Shown: piece after piece, positions 8,324 to 17,078 of the stretch
How the letters are laid out: each line of letters starts with the position of its first letter
Numbering within the stretch: the stretch's first letter is position 1
Assembly (NCBI RefSeq): GCF_964033635.1
Contig: NZ_OZ035533.1
Coordinates: 992,001-1,056,000, forward strand
DNA length: 64,000 nucleotides
Direction of reading: 5' to 3'
Source of the DNA: Chitinophaga sp. MM2321
GTDB lineage: Bacteria; Bacteroidota; Bacteroidia; Chitinophagales; Chitinophagaceae
Notes under the pieces: model-generated
What the model was told of the DNA's origin: nothing
Databases searched by the model: none
Seen by the model: the letters and a program-made list of their open reading frames with translations, nothing else
Translations under genes and position numbers: made by a program

Positions 8324-8731
8324 TTAAGCATCTATTGCATCATACACAATTACCTTTTCCCAAAGGTGACTACAGTTTTTGATAAATTCCAGGTGTATAG
8401 GATGTGTCTGATAGGTGGCCTGGCCCGCCAGATCACTAAAGAAAATGAGTTCCGATACGCCCCAGCTGCTGTCTACCACATCACGCTTTTCTGTACTCGC
8501 CACTATGCCTACACGCAGTTCGCGTACGGTTTCAATTTTCGACAATGTTTTTACACCTGCCACAAGTTTATTGCGGTCTTCGATAGAATCCGGATTTTTA
8601 AGCCAGAAAAATACATGATGTACTAAAGGATACTTTCTGTCGCGATTGACCATTGGCATGGCTGCAGCGGCAGTGCCGGCGCAGAGGGCAGCAGCAGTAC
8701 CCAGAAATTTTCTCCTGTTGGATGTTTTCAT
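8324..8731 (-). CDS. Tat-exported Dabb-domain protein
   Basis: ATG at 8731 gives a Tat-type leader (MKTSNRRKFLGTAAALCAGTAAAA with the RRKFLG motif); a longer frame from 8809 would mask it. The mature part (about residues 32-135) is a stress-responsive A/B-barrel (Dabb) domain: LVHHVFFWLKN, the central VRELRVGIV strand, and DLAGQATYQTHPIHLEFI. Dabb proteins are dimeric barrels, some enzymatic. The Tat signal implies export of a folded protein. First gene of a two-gene unit with the DinB-like gene. Confidence 0.82.
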   Translation of the reverse strand: MKTSNRRKFLGTAAALCAGTAAAAMPMVNRDRKYPLVHHVFFWLKNPDSIEDRNKLVAGVKTLSKIETVRELRVGIVASTEKRDVVDSSWGVSELIFFSDLAGQATYQTHPIHLEFIKNCSHLWEKVIVYDAIDA

Positions 8732-8904
8732 GATTATATAGATTGAAGAGATGAAAGTAGTAAAGATGATTGATTTATTTTCTGAAAAGATCAGCTGGCT
8801 TAATACCATTTACATTCAATTCAGCCCGGATTCTACCATTTTCATCCCATTTTGGCTCCCCGTATAGGTGCAATTGTTAATATTGCTGTAAATATTTCCC
8901 TCTT

Positions 8905-10416
8905 ATGGATCAATTCAGGAAAATGGAATTTGGCGTAGTAACAGGAATCTTCCTTTTACTGATGTTTTCGCTCCTCTATCCGAGCATCGTAAATAATGTG
9001 TTCGAATTACAGTCCAGATACGGACATAAATTCAGTCAATACCACCAGGTATTTGATTATTACATCCATTATTTATTGCCTTCCATGGCCCGTATCATTC
9101 TGGTATATGTTACTTTCCTGGCGGTGAATTTTATCATTGTACCAAAATTCCTGGAACAAAAACGCTGGTGGCCGGGAATGACGCTCCTGTTCACAACGAT
9201 GCTGATGTTCTTTATCGGCATCATGGTGGCTAATTCCTATTATAATGGTTACCTGCTGGGTGTATACAAAACCGTTAGAGGCGCGCATATGCATTTTGCC
9301 AAATCTGCTTTTATCAGTACCATATTTTATGCGGTGGTGTACGTGGTATATTGTATCCTGAAAAATGCCTATTTCGATTACCTGCACAAGTATATGACAA
9401 GTAATGCCTATTACCGGAGAATGGGGCGTGAATTGATGGTGTCGGCAGGTATCCTGTTGTTGTTATTATGCCTGGCCTTCAATGATTCGTGGGATTTTTT
9501 CTGGGTGGTGCTTTTCTTCGGCCCAACCTTGATAGCAGTGGCTTTTATCCTGTTTTATAAAGTATTTCCTGACTATACGAATGTGCATCATAACAAAAAA
9601 ATATTTACACGTGATATTGTACTCACCATTGCAGCGGTGAATATCCTGATGGGCATTATTTTGGGCGCACTGATGCGTCGTCATGGAGAGTGGGTAGCAG
9701 CAGTGATGTCGCTGGGCACTGTATGCTGTGTACTGGGCGTTTTACCGGTCGGCTGGTGGTTATTTAAATCCAGGCAAAAACAGGATGCTACTGTGGTCAA
9801 CCTGCAAAAGGCGTTGGGTCATTCTGCTGCTAACCTGGATGTTTTACGGGCACAGATCAATCCCCACTTTTTATTTAATGCCCTGAATACGCTGTATGGT
9901 ACTGCTTTACAGGAAGATGCCTCCCGTACCAGCGAAGGCATTCAGAAACTGGGTGACATGATGCGCTTTATGCTGCATGATAATCATCTCGAAAAAATAC
10001 CGCTGGACAAAGAGGTGGCGTACCTGCAAAATTATATCGACTTACAACGTTTGCGCGTACTCTCTTCTCCCGATATTCTGATAGAAGTAAATATTGATGA
10101 AAGTCATTGTGAACATGATATTGCGCCCATGCTCCTGATCCCTTTTGTGGAAAACGCATTCAAACATGGTATCAGCTTGCGGCATCGTTCCAGGATCGTA
10201 ATATCGTTGAGTTGTAATAGTGATCAGATCTTTTTTGATGTATACAACAGTGTGCACCAGCGGCCGGAAAATGATCCGGAGCGCGATAGCATGGGCATTG
10301 GTCTTAATAACGTGAAAGAAAGGCTTGCCTTGTTGTATCCTGACAGGCATGAACTGAGCATCCGTCATACTGCCACGGAATTTTTTGTTCACTTAACGAT
10401 TGATGTAAGCAGGTAA
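8905..10416 (+). CDS. LytS-type sensor histidine kinase
   Basis: A 503-residue kinase of the LytS/YehU (His_kinase) class. The N-terminal half (to about residue 290) has roughly seven membrane helices. The phospho-acceptor box is RAQINPHFLFNALNTL with His321, and the ATP-binding part shows the N box PFVENAFKHG and a late glycine box DSMGIGLNNVKERL. These kinases signal to LytTR regulators; one lies two genes downstream at 11669. The next gene starts one base after this stop, so the set is an operon. The stimulus is unknown; there is no extracellular ligand domain of note. Confidence 0.93.
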   Translation: MDQFRKMEFGVVTGIFLLLMFSLLYPSIVNNVFELQSRYGHKFSQYHQVFDYYIHYLLPSMARIILVYVTFLAVNFIIVPKFLEQKRWWPGMTLLFTTMLMFFIGIMVANSYYNGYLLGVYKTVRGAHMHFAKSAFISTIFYAVVYVVYCILKNAYFDYLHKYMTSNAYYRRMGRELMVSAGILLLLLCLAFNDSWDFFWVVLFFGPTLIAVAFILFYKVFPDYTNVHHNKKIFTRDIVLTIAAVNILMGIILGALMRRHGEWVAAVMSLGTVCCVLGVLPVGWWLFKSRQKQDATVVNLQKALGHSAANLDVLRAQINPHFLFNALNTLYGTALQEDASRTSEGIQKLGDMMRFMLHDNHLEKIPLDKEVAYLQNYIDLQRLRVLSSPDILIEVNIDESHCEHDIAPMLLIPFVENAFKHGISLRHRSRIVISLSCNSDQIFFDVYNSVHQRPENDPERDSMGIGLNNVKERLALLYPDRHELSIRHTATEFFVHLTIDVSR

Positions 10417-10417
10417 G

Positions 10418-11635
10418 ATGAAGAAAGAGGACGCATTACGCATAGAGAATGGCGAAATAAAAGATCGCGGGGAGCAGGAGCCTGATGGCATGACGCGCTT
10501 CCTGTGGTGGCTGGCTGCTGCGGATGCAGATGTGTTGAAAGAATGCCGGACGGAGAGAGAGCGGTATCGTATTATCGGTTTATCCGTATTCGTTACCTGG
10601 ATGTTTGCCACGCTGGCATGGGGTTATTTTTTTTCTACCATTGTAGCGGATGACCTGGCGGTATTGGGACTGGCGCTGTTCTTCGGTTTTGCAATTTTAT
10701 CGATAGACCGTACCCTGATTGCGGCAATGTCACGGGGTAATGGTAACACCCGATTTATGCCGGTGGCTTTTCGTTTATTGTTGGCCGTTACTATTGGTCT
10801 TTTTATTTCGCAGCCGGTGGTATTAATGCTGTTTAAGAAAGATATTATTGCCCAGCTGGAGGTTAATAAACAAACTAAAATAGATGCTTTCCGGGAACAA
10901 CTGATGGAATTGAACACCGGTCAGCGTAACACACTGCAGCAGGCGCTTGAAAGGGGGCGCCTGCAACTGCAGCAAAAGGAAGCGGAACTGAAGTTTTATA
11001 AAGATGGATATATCAGGGAAACAGATGGTACCGGCGGGTCAGGCAGGATAGGAGAGTCGGACATCGCGCGGGTTAAAAAATCTGCTTATCTGAAATCTGA
11101 TGACGAGCTACAGGCCATGCAAAAAGCCTGGGAGCCGCAACAGCAGCAACTCCAGGCGCAAATGGCCAATATGCACAGTGTAGATAGTGTGAAGGAAACG
11201 GTTTATGTGCGTACACTGACAGATGGTTTTCTCGCACAGATAGAGGCCCTGCATGATCTTATCAAAGATCATCCACCTTTACAGCAACGTTACCGGCTTA
11301 TCATCTTTATTATCACCCTCATTGAAATTATGCCGTTACTCAGCAAGGTGCTGATGCCGAGAGGGGAATATGATGAAAAGCTGGCCAGTGCTACTGCACA
11401 GGGTATAGCTGCTGCAAAGCTGCAGGTGGCCGCAGGAAAAGAATTGCTGGAACATTATCAGACTGCTGCATTGGCGGCTGATAAAGCGACGGTTGATCAT
11501 CTCTTTGCCTCCACCCATGATCTACGCCGCCAGGAAGCAGATGAACTGGTGAAGGAATGGCAGCGCCGCGAAACGAGGCAGTACAGCCACTTGTGGCAGC
11601 AGGCCAAAAAATTGTTACTGGGTAAAATTTTGTAA
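10418..11635 (+). CDS. DUF4407 membrane / coiled-coil protein
   Basis: A 405-residue DUF4407 protein. The conserved start TRFLWWLAAADADVLKECRTERERYRIIG (about residues 25-53) is followed by three closely spaced membrane helices (about 53-72, 78-98, 113-137). A long Gln/Glu-rich coiled coil (about 140-280) comes next, then a last helix IIFIITLIEIMPLLSKVLM (about 298-316) with the family signature PRGEYDEKL and a helical C-tail. DUF4407 function is not known to me. Its place between the kinase (one base upstream) and LytTR regulator (33 bases downstream) suggests a membrane partner or output of the pair. Confidence 0.85.
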   Translation: MKKEDALRIENGEIKDRGEQEPDGMTRFLWWLAAADADVLKECRTERERYRIIGLSVFVTWMFATLAWGYFFSTIVADDLAVLGLALFFGFAILSIDRTLIAAMSRGNGNTRFMPVAFRLLLAVTIGLFISQPVVLMLFKKDIIAQLEVNKQTKIDAFREQLMELNTGQRNTLQQALERGRLQLQQKEAELKFYKDGYIRETDGTGGSGRIGESDIARVKKSAYLKSDDELQAMQKAWEPQQQQLQAQMANMHSVDSVKETVYVRTLTDGFLAQIEALHDLIKDHPPLQQRYRLIIFIITLIEIMPLLSKVLMPRGEYDEKLASATAQGIAAAKLQVAAGKELLEHYQTAALAADKATVDHLFASTHDLRRQEADELVKEWQRRETRQYSHLWQQAKKLLLGKIL

Positions 11636-11668
11636 ATCCCTATCTTGCTCACCGGAAAATGTTGCGAT

Positions 11669-12373
11669 ATGAAGCTTACTGCAATTGCCATTGACGATGA
11701 ACCCGTCGCCCTGGCTGTTATAAAAAATCATGCGGCAATGGTGCCTTTTCTCGATATCAAAGGCTTTTTTACCAATGCCTTCGAAGCCATGGATTTTCTG
11801 AGTAAAGAAAAAGTAGACCTGCTTTTCCTCGATATCAAAATGCCGGATATTTCGGGGCTGGACTTTTTAAGCAGCCTGCCGCAACCACCCATGACTATTT
11901 TTACGACAGCCTATTCCGAGCATGCCGTGAAAAGCTTTGAGCTGGATGCCATCGATTATCTGCTGAAACCTTTTTCCCTTATTCGTTTCATTAAAGCCTG
12001 CAACAAGGCGCATAGCCTCTGGCAGTTGAAACAACAAGGTGTACCAACTCCCGCGAAAGACATACCACCCTATATTTTTTTAAAGAGCGGATACGAACAG
12101 TATAAGATTATACTGGAAGATATCCTGTACCTGGAAAGCGCCGGGAATTATGTGAATTTTGTTCTGAAAGACCGCAGGCTGATCTCGCGGCTGTCTATGC
12201 AGGAGGCGGTGGACCTGTTGCCTGCATTGCTTTTTACCCGTGTACACCGTTCTTATATTGTTGCTAATAATAAAATTGAACGGGCAGACAGGAATGCGCT
12301 CTATATTAAAAACATTCCCATTCCTATTGGTGCTGCTTATGGCCCGGCCATCGAAAAAATACTGAATAAGTAG
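11669..12373 (+). CDS. LytTR-type response regulator
   Basis: ATG at 11669 (MKLTAIAIDDEP) is chosen over a TTG at 11645, since receiver domains start at this strand. Receiver domain at residues 1-120: acidic pair DDEP, phospho-acceptor Asp55 in LLFLDIKMPD, and the switch Thr/Lys regions (FTTAYSEHAV and DYLLKPF). LytTR DNA-binding domain at about 138-234, with KSGYEQYKI, YLESAGNYVNF and FTRVHRSYIVA motifs. Cytoplasmic transcription factor, cognate to the kinase at 8905 by operon context. Confidence 0.93.
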   Translation: MKLTAIAIDDEPVALAVIKNHAAMVPFLDIKGFFTNAFEAMDFLSKEKVDLLFLDIKMPDISGLDFLSSLPQPPMTIFTTAYSEHAVKSFELDAIDYLLKPFSLIRFIKACNKAHSLWQLKQQGVPTPAKDIPPYIFLKSGYEQYKIILEDILYLESAGNYVNFVLKDRRLISRLSMQEAVDLLPALLFTRVHRSYIVANNKIERADRNALYIKNIPIPIGAAYGPAIEKILNK

Positions 12374-12408
12374 GTATTTATCTCCCCCTTAAAAAATATT
12401 TTTTATAA

Positions 12409-12426
12409 TTTGGACCGATTGGTTTA
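12409..12426. promoter_or_regulatory. TetR operator, copy 1
   Basis: TTTGGACCGATTGGTTTA lies 13 bases before the TetR start. The core ACCGATTGGT is an imperfect palindrome, and 17 of 18 bases recur in inverted orientation at 13048-13065. Confidence 0.7.
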
Positions 12427-12439
12427 ATTTTATTTCCCT

Positions 12440-13030
12440 ATGGGAAAAGCGGAAAGAACGAGGCAGTTTATCATTGAAACGGCGGCGCCTATTTTTAACC
12501 GTAAGGGAATAGCCGGTACGGCCATCAGTGATATCCTGGAAGCCACCAAACTAGCCAAGGGCGGCCTTTATGGCAATTTCTCCTCCAAGGAAGAAATGGT
12601 GATGGAGGTATTTGACTATATCGCCGATCAGGAAAAACGACGCCTGAAAGCGATAACAGCCGGCGAAGCCACCGCCATCGGAAAATTTGAAGCACTTTTT
12701 ACGTACTATGCCCGTTATCCTGACGGCCGGCAAGTGGCAGGCGGATGCCCTATGATCAACTTCGGCGCCGAGGCGGATGATACCAACCCCGGACTAAAAA
12801 AGAAAGTAAGTGACCTGATCCGCTACTTCGAATCCCGTATTGAACAACTTGTACAGTTTGGTAAAGACACGGGCGAGTTCAGAAAAGACTGGGATGAGAA
12901 GCAATTCGCCATCCTCATGTTTGCCATGCTCGAAGGCGCTATCCTCATTACCGGCATGATGAATAACAATAAACAAATGCTGGTTGTACTGGACTTTTTA
13001 AGAAAAGAAATCAAACGTCACACCAAGTGA
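12440..13030 (+). CDS. TetR/AcrR-family repressor
   Basis: A 196-residue TetR regulator. N-terminal helix-turn-helix at about residues 6-52: RQFIIETAAPIFNRKGIAGTAISDILEATKLAKGGLYGNFSSKEEMV, with the typical LYGNFSSKEEM recognition end. The ligand-binding domain (about 60-190) carries VAGGCPMINFGAEADDTNP, as in TetR_C members of the YxaF/LmrA type. Matching operator-like sequences flank the gene, at 12409 and 13048. This suggests autorepression and control of the alpha/beta hydrolase that starts 37 bases downstream. The inducer is unknown. Confidence 0.92.
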   Translation: MGKAERTRQFIIETAAPIFNRKGIAGTAISDILEATKLAKGGLYGNFSSKEEMVMEVFDYIADQEKRRLKAITAGEATAIGKFEALFTYYARYPDGRQVAGGCPMINFGAEADDTNPGLKKKVSDLIRYFESRIEQLVQFGKDTGEFRKDWDEKQFAILMFAMLEGAILITGMMNNNKQMLVVLDFLRKEIKRHTK

Positions 13031-13047
13031 TTTTTTATGTCATAAAA

Positions 13048-13065
13048 TAAACCAATCGGTCTAAA
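13048..13065. promoter_or_regulatory. TetR operator, copy 2
   Basis: TAAACCAATCGGTCTAAA is the reverse complement of the 12409 copy with one change. It ends two bases before the hydrolase start codon, where bound repressor would block expression. Confidence 0.7.
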
Positions 13066-13067
13066 TT

Positions 13068-13940
13068 ATGCAACACCAGGTTTTACCATTATCACTGAGA
13101 ATGACTGCATTCCTGCTATCGGGGATCAGCAAGCCCTTTCCGGTCCTTACCGCCAGGCTTTTTTACCGTTTGTATTGTACACCGCCAGCACGCAAACTAC
13201 GCTCCACACACACGCAGCTGCGGGACAGCGCCAGCATCAGTCAAACCACTGTGAGCAGTTATGCATTTGATAATACACCGTTGCCCATTACCCTTTATCG
13301 CTGGGGTACTTCCGGGAAAAAAATACTGCTGCTGCATGGATGGGGTGGTAGCCCGTTTCATTTTAAACAATTGATCCATAGCCTGGTAAGCAGCGGCTAT
13401 GAAGTGATCTCCTATGATGCACCCGCGCATGGGCTATCCGGTGGTCAACGTACCAACCTGGTACAATGGATGCATGTACTGGAACAGGTGATCCGGCAGG
13501 AGGGCCCACTGGATGCCATTATAGGCCATTCACTGGGCGGATTGAATGCAGCCCTTACACTGGCGCGTAAAGAAGTACAGGTGCCCCGGCTGATTATGTT
13601 GAGTGCCTCACTGAGCGCCCCCGTATTTTTTCAGGAAACATTCCGCCTGTTCAATATTCATCCGGTAGTAATGCCGCCCCTGTTGCAACTGATCCGGCAC
13701 AAACTGAAGGAAGATCTTGGGGAACTGGACCTGCACCGGTACATAGACCAGATCAAAGCCAACGAAATTTTTATCGCGTATGATACGGCCGATGAACTGG
13801 TAGATGTACATGAAATAGACGGCTTCCTGCAACAGTACCCGGCCATCCAATCACTCCGGATTACCGGTGAAGGGCATTTCCGTATCATGCGTCAGGCCCC
13901 GGTGATCGGGGGTATCCTGCAATTCCTGAACGGAGGCTGA
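13068..13940 (+). CDS. Alpha/beta hydrolase
   Basis: A 290-residue alpha/beta hydrolase. The oxyanion strand is ILLLHGWGGSPFHF (about residues 85-98), the nucleophile elbow GHSLGG (about 149-154), the acid probably Asp in AYDTADELVDVHE, and the base His in GEGHFRIMR near the C-terminus. No clear signal peptide; the N-terminal 60 residues contain a hydrophobic stretch but end in basic residues. It directly follows a TetR gene and an operator-like site, so it is probably the induced target. Substrate unknown. Confidence 0.87.
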   Translation: MQHQVLPLSLRMTAFLLSGISKPFPVLTARLFYRLYCTPPARKLRSTHTQLRDSASISQTTVSSYAFDNTPLPITLYRWGTSGKKILLLHGWGGSPFHFKQLIHSLVSSGYEVISYDAPAHGLSGGQRTNLVQWMHVLEQVIRQEGPLDAIIGHSLGGLNAALTLARKEVQVPRLIMLSASLSAPVFFQETFRLFNIHPVVMPPLLQLIRHKLKEDLGELDLHRYIDQIKANEIFIAYDTADELVDVHEIDGFLQQYPAIQSLRITGEGHFRIMRQAPVIGGILQFLNGG

Positions 13941-14094
13941 TACATCTCTCTAAAAAATCTGCAAAATAATAACTGTCATTAAAACAGTTATTCGACATCT
14001 TTTTTTTACCACCTGTAAAGTTTCTGGCAATAAACTTGCTTTACCCCGCTGAAAACAATATTTTTAGCCATATAAAATCTAAAACCCACGTTAT

Positions 14095-15120
14095 ATGAGT
14101 AAAGCAAATGATCGTCGTAATTTCCTGCGGCAAATGGGATTATACACTATGGGCCTTGGTATCCTGCCTTCTGTGCTGGCTGCCTGTAATGAAGGTAAGT
14201 CCACCGATAGTGAAAAGGACAGTTCCGCCGCTCCTGATGCGGGATCAAAACTTACCAAAGACCTTTTCTTTAAGATTTCCCTGGCGGAATGGTCTTTCCA
14301 CAAAGCATTGTTTGCCGGTAAAATGAATCACCTCGATTTTGCTGCCCGCGCAAAAAATGAATTCGGTATCTCCGGTGTGGAATATGTTAACCAGTTTTTT
14401 AAAGACAAAGCGAAGGACCAGTCTTACCTCGCTGACATGAAAAAACGCGCTGACGACAATGGCGTACGCAGTGTACTGATCATGTGTGATGGCGAAGGTG
14501 AAATGGGAGATCAGGATGTGAAGAAAAGATTGCAGGCAGTAGAAAACCACTACAAATGGGTGGAAGCAGCCAAATACCTGGGATGTCATGCTATCCGTGT
14601 AAATGCAGCAGGAGAGGGCAAGCCCGAAGATGTAGCTAAAGCAGCTGCGGAATCACTCGCTAAACTGGCTTCTTTCGGAAAGGAACATGATATCAACGTT
14701 ATCGTGGAAAACCATGGCGGTAATTCATCCAATGGTAAATGGCTGAGCGGCATCATGAAAAATGTGAATATGCCTAACTGCGGTACTTTACCGGATCTGG
14801 GTAATTTCTGTATTAAAAGATCCAAACCGGAAAACAATACGCCGGAAGCGTGGGCTAAAACTACCTGCCTGGAAGAATATGATCGTTATGAAGGTGTACA
14901 GGAACTGATGCCTTTTGCCAAAGGGGTAAGTGCCAAATCATTTGATTTTGATGCTGCCGGAAATGAAACGACCATCGACTATAAAAGAGTATTGCAGATA
15001 GTGAAAGCTGCCGGATTTACCGGGTACATTGGTGTTGAATACGAAGGTGAAGTACTCTCCGAAGAAGAAGGTGTAAGGAAAACAAAAGAACTGCTGCTGA
15101 AAATGGGTGCTGAAGTATAG
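14095..15120 (+). CDS. Tat-exported xylose-isomerase-like TIM barrel
   Basis: A 341-residue sugar phosphate isomerase/epimerase-like (AP endonuclease 2 fold) protein with a Tat-type leader. [11 protein letters not shown] carries the twin arginines, and the leader ends in a lipobox (SVLAAC, Cys25), so the product is probably a lipoprotein. The TIM barrel spans about 55-340: [57 protein letters not shown] and [11 protein letters not shown] mark successive strands, with the conserved metal-site Glu/His/Asp region. Such exported members are common in Bacteroidetes sugar metabolism; the substrate is unknown. Confidence 0.87.
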   Translation: MSKANDRRNFLRQMGLYTMGLGILPSVLAACNEGKSTDSEKDSSAAPDAGSKLTKDLFFKISLAEWSFHKALFAGKMNHLDFAARAKNEFGISGVEYVNQFFKDKAKDQSYLADMKKRADDNGVRSVLIMCDGEGEMGDQDVKKRLQAVENHYKWVEAAKYLGCHAIRVNAAGEGKPEDVAKAAAESLAKLASFGKEHDINVIVENHGGNSSNGKWLSGIMKNVNMPNCGTLPDLGNFCIKRSKPENNTPEAWAKTTCLEEYDRYEGVQELMPFAKGVSAKSFDFDAAGNETTIDYKRVLQIVKAAGFTGYIGVEYEGEVLSEEEGVRKTKELLLKMGAEV

Positions 15121-15130
15121 TACATAAAAC

Positions 15131-15179
15131 AGTATAGAGAAAGCCGTTTGGAATTATTCCAAACGGCTTTCTCTATACT
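15131..15179. terminator. Perfect 23-base-stem hairpin
   Basis: Arms 15131-15153 and 15157-15179 are perfectly complementary with a three-base loop. It lies between convergent genes ending at 15120 (+) and 15207 (-) and is presumably a bidirectional terminator. Its words differ from the octamer hairpins elsewhere in the window. Confidence 0.8.
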
Positions 15180-15206
15180 ATCTCCGGTATTATATTTTCA
15201 TCTCTC

Positions 15207-16052
15207 TTATAATCCAAACTGCTTTTTCAGAAATGCCACTGCATGTGTATAAGCATCTTTTGTTGCTTCACTATTGTAAATAGGATTGCTGGGGTTCGCA
15301 AAGCCGTGATCCGCGTCATAACGTTTAACCGTTAACGTTTTACCAGCTGCTTTCATGTTTTTCTCGAATTCGTCTACCACCTGTGGTGTAATGCCTTTGT
15401 CTTTGTTGGCGAAAAAGCCCAGTACCGGGGCATTCAATGTTTTCAGTTTTTCCACATCTTTCTCCGGCATACCGTAATACATGATATCTCCTATATTCTG
15501 CGCACCGTTGAGCAGGCCGGATTGTAATGACAACCCACCACCAAAGCACCAGCCTACAGTAGCTATTTTAGCAGATGTACCGGCATAGGTCAGCGCACCT
15601 TTCATAATAGCAGTGAGCCTTTCCCGGGAAGCGCCCTGCATAAGTTTGCCTGCATCTTCCCTGTTGGTAGCTACTTTCTGATCGTACATATCCAGCGCCA
15701 GCACATTCACTTCTCCACCCAGGTCATTGTAAAACTTTTCAGATTCTTTTTTGATGTAGTCATTCAGGCCATACCATTCCTGGTATACAAACAGGTATTT
15801 ATCTGTTGTTTTTTTGGCTTTGAATAGGAACCCGTGTGCAGGGTTGCCATCTGTTGTATTAAAAGTGATGCTTTCGCCCGCAGTGCCCTGGTATACATAA
15901 GGCAGCGGATCTTTATGTGCCATGCGGAAATCTTCCCGGCTGGCCAATCCGGCAAACTCAGTCACCGCATCGGTATGACAACAGGGCGCTGTTTGTGCCG
16001 TAGCCCCCATGGCTATGCCCAGGGAGAGGAAAAGAAAAGATAGCTTTTTCAT
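15207..16052 (-). CDS. Dienelactone hydrolase-family protein
   Basis: A 281-residue secreted dienelactone-hydrolase-like enzyme with signal peptide MKKLSFLFLSLGIAMGATAQ. The nucleophile is the Cys of GWCFGGG (about residue 168), the acid Asp probably in FFANKDKGITP, and the base His in DADHGFANP. The Cys-Asp-His triad is that of the DLH family. It acts in the periplasm on an unknown ester or lactone. Single gene, ending at the 23-base hairpin shared with the TIM-barrel gene. Confidence 0.88.
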   Translation of the reverse strand: MKKLSFLFLSLGIAMGATAQTAPCCHTDAVTEFAGLASREDFRMAHKDPLPYVYQGTAGESITFNTTDGNPAHGFLFKAKKTTDKYLFVYQEWYGLNDYIKKESEKFYNDLGGEVNVLALDMYDQKVATNREDAGKLMQGASRERLTAIMKGALTYAGTSAKIATVGWCFGGGLSLQSGLLNGAQNIGDIMYYGMPEKDVEKLKTLNAPVLGFFANKDKGITPQVVDEFEKNMKAAGKTLTVKRYDADHGFANPSNPIYNSEATKDAYTHAVAFLKKQFGL

Positions 16053-16094
16053 ATGAGTAGTATTTACTAGGATAAGTTACGAAATTGACCAGGA

Positions 16095-16895
16095 TTAATA
16101 AGTAAGTATCACCTTATTCTTCCGGATCTTGTAGGTAAAGCCTTGCTGTTGGCCAAGATTATTCAACACATCTTCCAGGGTAGCATGGTAAAACGCGGCC
16201 ATTGTTATTACAGGGGCTTTTGAGGCATCTCCCTTCATTTCTATTTCCACACCAAACCATTCTTCCAGTGTACGGGACAGCACCATTGGGTTAGCTTCCC
16301 TGATGGTAAGGGTATCAGATACCCAGGCTTCCAGTTCTTCCGGATGATAGGTTTCTTTCTCCATCAGGTCTATTTCATTATTGGCAAGTACCATCTGTCC
16401 GCGTTCCAGTATTTCAGGTTGATTATCAGTAGGAGAGTGGTATGATTTGGCAACCCGGATCTTGCCTGTCAACAGGTAAACGGTAGCACCCTGTTGACTG
16501 GAAAAAGAACGCATCTTAAAGGACGTGCCCAGTACGGTTGCTGTCAGTTTATCGGAAGTAACCGTGAAAGTGTCTGTACCGGGTGTTACCTGGAAAAAGG
16601 CATCGCCGTCCAGTATCACGTTTCGCTGGCCTTTACCGTAGGTTTCCGGCACCTGTAATACAGAAGCGGAGTTGAGGATGACAACAGAGCTGTCTGGCAG
16701 TGTAACCACGGTGCGGTGGCCTGTTTCACCCTGATGAGAGATGTATTTTACACCCGGTGTCTGCAATATTGTGGTATCAGCTGCCTGTGGCTCTCTGGAT
16801 TTCCAGGTTAACAGCACAAGAGCGCCGGAAACCAGCAAAAGTAAAGCATACAGCAAGCCGCGATATTTTCTGATAGTATCAGATTTAAATTGCAT
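16095..16895 (-). CDS. Orphan FecR-like protein lacking the anti-sigma domain
   Basis: A 266-residue FecR/DUF4974 protein. A membrane helix lies at about residues 13-31. The FecR periplasmic domain (about 55-160) shows GHRTVVTLPDSSVVILNSASVL, VILDGDAFFQVTP, LGTSFKMRSF and VYLLTGKIRV. A STN-like DUF4974 domain closes the protein (about 195-266). Typical family members carry some 80 more cytoplasmic residues that bind an ECF sigma factor; here only about 12 precede the helix, and the upstream sequence shows no continuation. No sigma-factor gene is nearby, and the SusC/SusD pair at 18376-22712 is not directly linked. It may be a remnant or a signalling-deficient variant. Confidence 0.85.
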   Translation of the reverse strand: MQFKSDTIRKYRGLLYALLLLVSGALVLLTWKSREPQAADTTILQTPGVKYISHQGETGHRTVVTLPDSSVVILNSASVLQVPETYGKGQRNVILDGDAFFQVTPGTDTFTVTSDKLTATVLGTSFKMRSFSSQQGATVYLLTGKIRVAKSYHSPTDNQPEILERGQMVLANNEIDLMEKETYHPEELEAWVSDTLTIREANPMVLSRTLEEWFGVEIEMKGDASKAPVITMAAFYHATLEDVLNNLGQQQGFTYKIRKNKVILTY

Positions 16896-17040
16896 ATTCC
16901 GGTAATTTTGTATTTAAGAGAATAAACCTAAAAGTAACTAAAATAAAGAGGAGCCAATCTTTGCGCTATAACAATTTCTGTGAAGCAATAGACAATATCT
17001 GTTTAGCTGGTTAAATATATAGGCTGATACTATAATGATT

Positions 17041-17072
17041 TTTGTTTAAAAGGAAGACGCACCCTAACTTTG
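17041..17072 (+). promoter_or_regulatory. Consensus Bacteroidetes promoter, near-leaderless
   Basis: TTTG (17041-17044), a 20-base spacer and TAACTTTG (17065-17072) match the Bacteroidetes -33/-7 consensus. The predicted start of transcription, about six bases on, falls at or beside the ATG at 17079. Confidence 0.75.
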
Positions 17073-17078
17073 CGGCCC

